A DNA stretch of 8,533 nucleotides, taken from assembly GCA_002496725.1 (NCBI GenBank), contig DALI01000008.1:1-8533 (forward strand), read 5' to 3'. Made by a program: the position numbers and the translations under genes. Origin of the DNA: Euryarchaeota archaeon UBA181 (GTDB lineage Archaea; Thermoplasmatota; Poseidoniia; Poseidoniales; Thalassarchaeaceae). Below the pieces are notes generated by a model, which saw nothing but the letters and a program-made list of their open reading frames with translations, did no database searches and was not told where the DNA came from. The stretch's first letter is position 1. The number at the start of each line of letters is the position of its first letter. Shown piece after piece: positions 5,977 to 8,533 of the stretch.

Positions 5977-6731
5977 GTCAGGTCCTCCTCTACGAAGGCC
6001 AGAACTCTCCTTCTCTCTTCGTCCCAGGATAGGACTCTGATTCCCCACAGGAATCTCGCACCGAAGTCTATCTCCTTGTGCTTAGCTTCCTTGAAACTCA
6101 TTCGCTTTACATCTCTAGATTTGTTGTTATCTATGATCTTAACAGGTATACTAAGCTCGCCTGTTTCAGGATCGTAAAGTCTGAAGGACTCACTTCCGCT
6201 GGTTGTGATTCTAGCCAAGTCTCCTGGAACGTAGGGATTCCCAGTATTCCTGAAAGTATAGCCTTGTGCATGCATCTTCCCGTTACTGTTGACCTCTCTC
6301 GTTAACTCGACAGCACTTCTGACTGTGCCGATCATTCTCCCTTCATCAGTAGGGGCCCAGAGCGTGCAACCATCTGCAAGGTGACCTGATCCTACCGAGA
6401 TCCCCGAGTCTCCTATCTTTCGTTCCCACTTCACGTAGAAAGAATGCTCCAGAGGGGAAATCCTCATGTTTATCGGGACTCTCATATCAGGGGGATTTCG
6501 ACCTACCAGTATCGTCTGCCCGGGATTGATTTCCTCTGTGACAACAGCCCCATCGTTAGCCAGGTAGCAATTGACCACGCTACCATCCCTTGGCCTCATC
6601 CCACTGCGAGAAATGACATCATCCGAGGTCATTGAGGTGTTGGTTCTAACATCAACCCAATACCCGGGCACGTCTATATGACCCACCCTTATCCTTTCAT
6701 CCAAATCACCTTGCATCTGCACGGACTTCAT
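5970..6731 (-). CDS. 253-aa protein with possible beta-grasp (ubiquitin-like) N-terminus
   Basis: ATG 6731 heads the first predicted transcription unit. Residues 22-78 have a beta-grasp-like order: strand GYWVDVRT, a helix with TSDDVISRSG, a strand VVNCYLANDG, and a final strand after EINPGQTILVGR. The DGxxV...I..GQTI pattern is like small ubiquitin/ThiS/MoaD-type proteins and the ubiquitin-like domains seen beside prokaryotic E2 genes. The remaining 170 residues are mostly beta (HSFYVKWERK; GCTLWAPTDEGR; FRLYDPETGELSIPVKII) with a basic patch, a Trp-containing strand FLWGIRVLSWD and an acidic end; I recognise no family. The protein ends in LTW without a C-terminal Gly, so it is not obviously a conjugatable modifier unless cleaved. 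No Shine-Dalgarno precedes the ATG, so the mRNA may be leaderless. It overlaps the E2-like gene by 7 bp. The beta-grasp call is tentative; the gene itself is well supported. Confidence 0.8.
   Translation of the reverse strand: MKSVQMQGDLDERIRVGHIDVPGYWVDVRTNTSMTSDDVISRSGMRPRDGSVVNCYLANDGAVVTEEINPGQTILVGRNPPDMRVPINMRISPLEHSFYVKWERKIGDSGISVGSGHLADGCTLWAPTDEGRMIGTVRSAVELTREVNSNGKMHAQGYTFRNTGNPYVPGDLARITTSGSESFRLYDPETGELSIPVKIIDNNKSRDVKRMSFKEAKHKEIDFGARFLWGIRVLSWDEERRRVLAFVEEDLTW
5983..5989 (-). promoter_or_regulatory. Shine-Dalgarno fixing the start of the E2-like gene
   Basis: AGGAGGA on the minus strand, inside the last codons of the 253-aa gene, lies with its GGAGG 7 nt before ATG 5976. This selects ATG 5976 over the earlier in-frame ATG at 6048 and removes a 79-bp overlap of the two genes. 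Confidence 0.75.
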
Positions 6732-6762
6732 GCCATTAGCGTATGGAAGCCAACACTTTGTA

Positions 6763-6776
6763 TGTCACTGGTGACA
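6763..6776. promoter_or_regulatory. 14-bp palindrome, putative operator, copy 2, with adjacent TATA-like sequence
   Basis: The same TGTCACTGGTGACA as at 5008-5021, here ending 31 nt before ATG 6731 in a 57-bp gap. On the minus strand it is followed directly by TACAAAGTG (about 6754-6762), an acceptable archaeal TATA-like box placed about 25-30 nt before the ATG, as expected if the mRNA is leaderless. The palindrome would then cover the BRE/TATA edge, a usual position for an archaeal repressor. Flanking bases differ between the two copies, so it is not simply part of a longer duplicated repeat. Confidence 0.7.
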
Positions 6777-6788
6777 GCCATGTGAATG

Positions 6789-8533
6789 TCATTTACGTAT
6801 GCCTATGACGAGTATTTCCCCTTTCCAGAGGGTGACATGACTATGCGGCAAGATTTTTTCCCATTCTTCCCAATTTTTCTTACTTTTTACTCCCAAGTCG
6901 ACATGTATCTCCGCCAGTGTCAAAGTAGATGATATGACCCTCACAAGTTTTCCCCAAGGTACACCTTCATAGTAAAAATTCGGATATTCATCCCGAATTG
7001 CTTCTTCAACCCTCTCGATCAATCCCTCCCGGAATAACTGTTGGGTCCCCGATGCTTCTCTCGTCCTTCGGGCATCGTCCCTCTCCGCTTTTTTCCTCTT
7101 CCTAATGGCATCTTTTGCGCCTTTACTTTCGCATCTGTAATGGTTCAAAGGCGAGGATATCGACAAAATATCCCCATCAAACACCCTTCTTCCTAACCAC
7201 ATTCTCTCCATGTGAATCCTCCACGGCAAGAACTTCGACTGCCCACTGGAATAGGATGAGTGAATAGTGAAAAACTTCTGATGCACCAGCCAATCCGGGG
7301 ATTGTTTGTTGGCTTTCCTCTTAGTTTCAGGGCCATCAGGACTATCAACACCTGAATCGACATCCATCTTGCCCTTGCTATCGAATGTGGTAATTCCCAT
7401 TTTATCGAGTAGCACTACATCGATCTCTGTCGTCCTCTGATACCTGAGCCACCATAAACGACTTTCTTCATCGCAGTCTGAAAGTCTCGCCAACTCCATG
7501 TCCGTGAGTTCAGTTATGCCTTCTCTGCCTCTTTCACTCTGTTCATTGGGGTCCAGTCCGTGCTTCTTACAGAGATCTTCCCAGTACCAAGCATTTCTGT
7601 CTCTAGATATCACGCCGATATTTTTCTTCCACCCATCCTCAAACTTTGAGACATAATAATGGAACTTCCTCCTTCTTTCTTCAACGGTATTGTCTATCAG
7701 ACTCATACTATGTGCCGTTGATACGGGATCCCATGCGTGCCAAAGTGATGCTACAACAAACTCCTCCAAGTATTTCCCACAATATGAATGATGGAATTGA
7801 AACTGCTCTTTCGTCCTGTCATACAGAAAAGTACGCTCGATATTCGACTTGGAAATTCTTATCCTTATGCCTTCATTGTAGAAGTCCCCATCCTCATCAA
7901 TAATCTCGAAATAATAATCATTTTCCGCCAGTTTCCTAAGAGACTTCTCGCTTCTCAATGAAATTAACCCCCCGTCATCTTCATGAAAGCACTCAGCAAT
8001 TCCGTAGAAAAATTCGGATTCCTCCCTCGGCAAACCGCTTCCCTTGTGTCGCACCCTTTCCACTTCAGCATGGGCCGGGAATCCAGATAGCCAAGCCCTG
8101 TCAATTATGGATAGTGGCATTCCGTCGGCAAGATTCAGTTTTCTCATTCCAAAGGTGAACTGCATTCTAGCTCCATGAGGAAGAGTTTCCCTATTGGAGA
8201 ATCCCCCTGCCTTATTCCGGAGGATAATGGGGATCTTCACTCCCTTGGACCCCGGAAGTAAATCTATCCTGGTCTCTCCCTCCCAATTGTTGATGATATG
8301 ATCGATCTTCCCACTGATTTCATGGTTATAGCAGTGAACCTCTTCTATCTCAATGTCTGAATTTCCGATGTACCCTTCTGGCAGTGTATGGGGGACGGGG
8401 AATGGTTGCGTTAATGGCTCGTGTCTAGTGACCTCTGAAACTAAACTCTCTGGCCCCTTGAACCACGCCCTAAATCTTTTTTGGGTGTCGTTTTCTTCAA
8501 TATCATACCCTCTCTTCCTGCTTCTGATTAGCA
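6789..8533 (-). CDS. Large unrecognised protein, 5' end beyond the right window edge
   Basis: The frame is open from its TGA at 6791-6789 to the window edge, giving 580 visible residues. A GTG at 8240 could start a 483-aa version, but it has no properly spaced ribosome binding site, and the 97 residues before it (including PEGYIGNSDIEIEEVHCYN and WEGETRIDLLPG) look like ordinary coding sequence with no standard start codon, so the gene most likely begins outside the window. The protein is soluble, rich in Trp, Arg, Lys and Glu, with a helical charged centre (ERRRKFHYYVSKFEDGWKK), two basic linkers (ETKRKANKQ; IRKRKKAERDDARRTR) and a compact C-terminus (EGVPWGKLVRVISS ... LWKGEILVIGIRK) that could be a small alpha/beta or winged domain. 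I see no P-loop, ThiF/E1, JAB or nuclease motif. A palindrome-bearing gap follows it, so it may form a separate unit in the same locus. Confidence 0.8.
   Translation of the reverse strand, partial: LIRSRKRGYDIEENDTQKRFRAWFKGPESLVSEVTRHEPLTQPFPVPHTLPEGYIGNSDIEIEEVHCYNHEISGKIDHIINNWEGETRIDLLPGSKGVKIPIILRNKAGGFSNRETLPHGARMQFTFGMRKLNLADGMPLSIIDRAWLSGFPAHAEVERVRHKGSGLPREESEFFYGIAECFHEDDGGLISLRSEKSLRKLAENDYYFEIIDEDGDFYNEGIRIRISKSNIERTFLYDRTKEQFQFHHSYCGKYLEEFVVASLWHAWDPVSTAHSMSLIDNTVEERRRKFHYYVSKFEDGWKKNIGVISRDRNAWYWEDLCKKHGLDPNEQSERGREGITELTDMELARLSDCDEESRLWWLRYQRTTEIDVVLLDKMGITTFDSKGKMDVDSGVDSPDGPETKRKANKQSPDWLVHQKFFTIHSSYSSGQSKFLPWRIHMERMWLGRRVFDGDILSISSPLNHYRCESKGAKDAIRKRKKAERDDARRTREASGTQQLFREGLIERVEEAIRDEYPNFYYEGVPWGKLVRVISSTLTLAEIHVDLGVKSKKNWEEWEKILPHSHVTLWKGEILVIGIRK

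Noticed and set aside
5977..6048. Longer version of the E2-like gene starting at ATG 6048
   Set aside because: It would overlap the 253-aa gene by 79 bp with no comparable ribosome binding site, and the added residues are not E2-like. ATG 5976 has a strong site at 7 nt.
518..8158. Plus-strand open frames of 60-124 codons across the window
   Set aside because: They all lie opposite well-supported minus-strand genes, have low-complexity Ser/Pro-rich translations typical of antisense frames, and show no linked ribosome binding sites.
8238..8240. GTG 8240 as true start of the large right-hand gene
   Set aside because: The GGGAG is directly adjacent to the codon, and the frame is open with coding-like sequence to the window edge.
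1..8533. CRISPR array, tRNA, rRNA or insertion sequence
   Set aside because: No regularly spaced direct repeats, no tRNA cloverleaf, no rRNA-like segment and no transposase frame or terminal inverted repeats were seen.

Overview
The window looks archaeal. It carries a full-length CDC48/VAT-type double AAA+ ATPase with the archaeal N-domain layout, Arg codons lean to AGA/AGG, Ile codons include many ATA, Shine-Dalgarno sites are of the GGAGG/GGTG type, and at least one gene has no visible ribosome binding site, as expected for a leaderless archaeal mRNA. A mesophilic euryarchaeote or an uncultivated marine lineage would fit, but the sequence does not fix the taxon. Every gene I can support lies on the minus strand, so the locus reads from right to left. 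The largest gap without a gene is 72 bp.

Right to left, the layout is: (i) 8533-6789, a large unrecognised protein whose frame runs open off the right edge; (ii) a first predicted transcription unit, 6731-5031, with a 253-aa protein bearing a possible beta-grasp (ubiquitin-like) N-terminus, a 149-aa E2/UBC-fold-like protein starting inside the end of that gene, and an unrecognised 163-aa protein; (iii) a second predicted unit from about 4966 to the left edge, with a Cys-rich putative zinc protein, a GIY-YIG nuclease-like protein with an anomalous start, a previously hidden 40-aa single-membrane-segment protein, a CDC48-like ATPase, a 538-aa protein that looks like two CARF-like Rossmann plus winged-helix modules in tandem, and the 5' end of another gene cut by the left edge.

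The two units are each preceded by the same perfect 14-bp palindrome, TGTCACTGGTGACA (5008-5021 and 6763-6776), about 30-40 bp before the first start codon. This suggests one regulator controls both; the tandem winged-helix protein is an obvious candidate.

Working hypothesis (inference): this is an accessory, possibly defence-related locus built around an E2-like protein and a dedicated CDC48-type unfoldase, with a ligand-sensing CARF-like regulator and a nuclease-like component. No E1, JAB/MPN peptidase or RING protein is recognisable inside the window. A complete conjugation pathway is therefore not shown; missing parts could lie beyond either edge.
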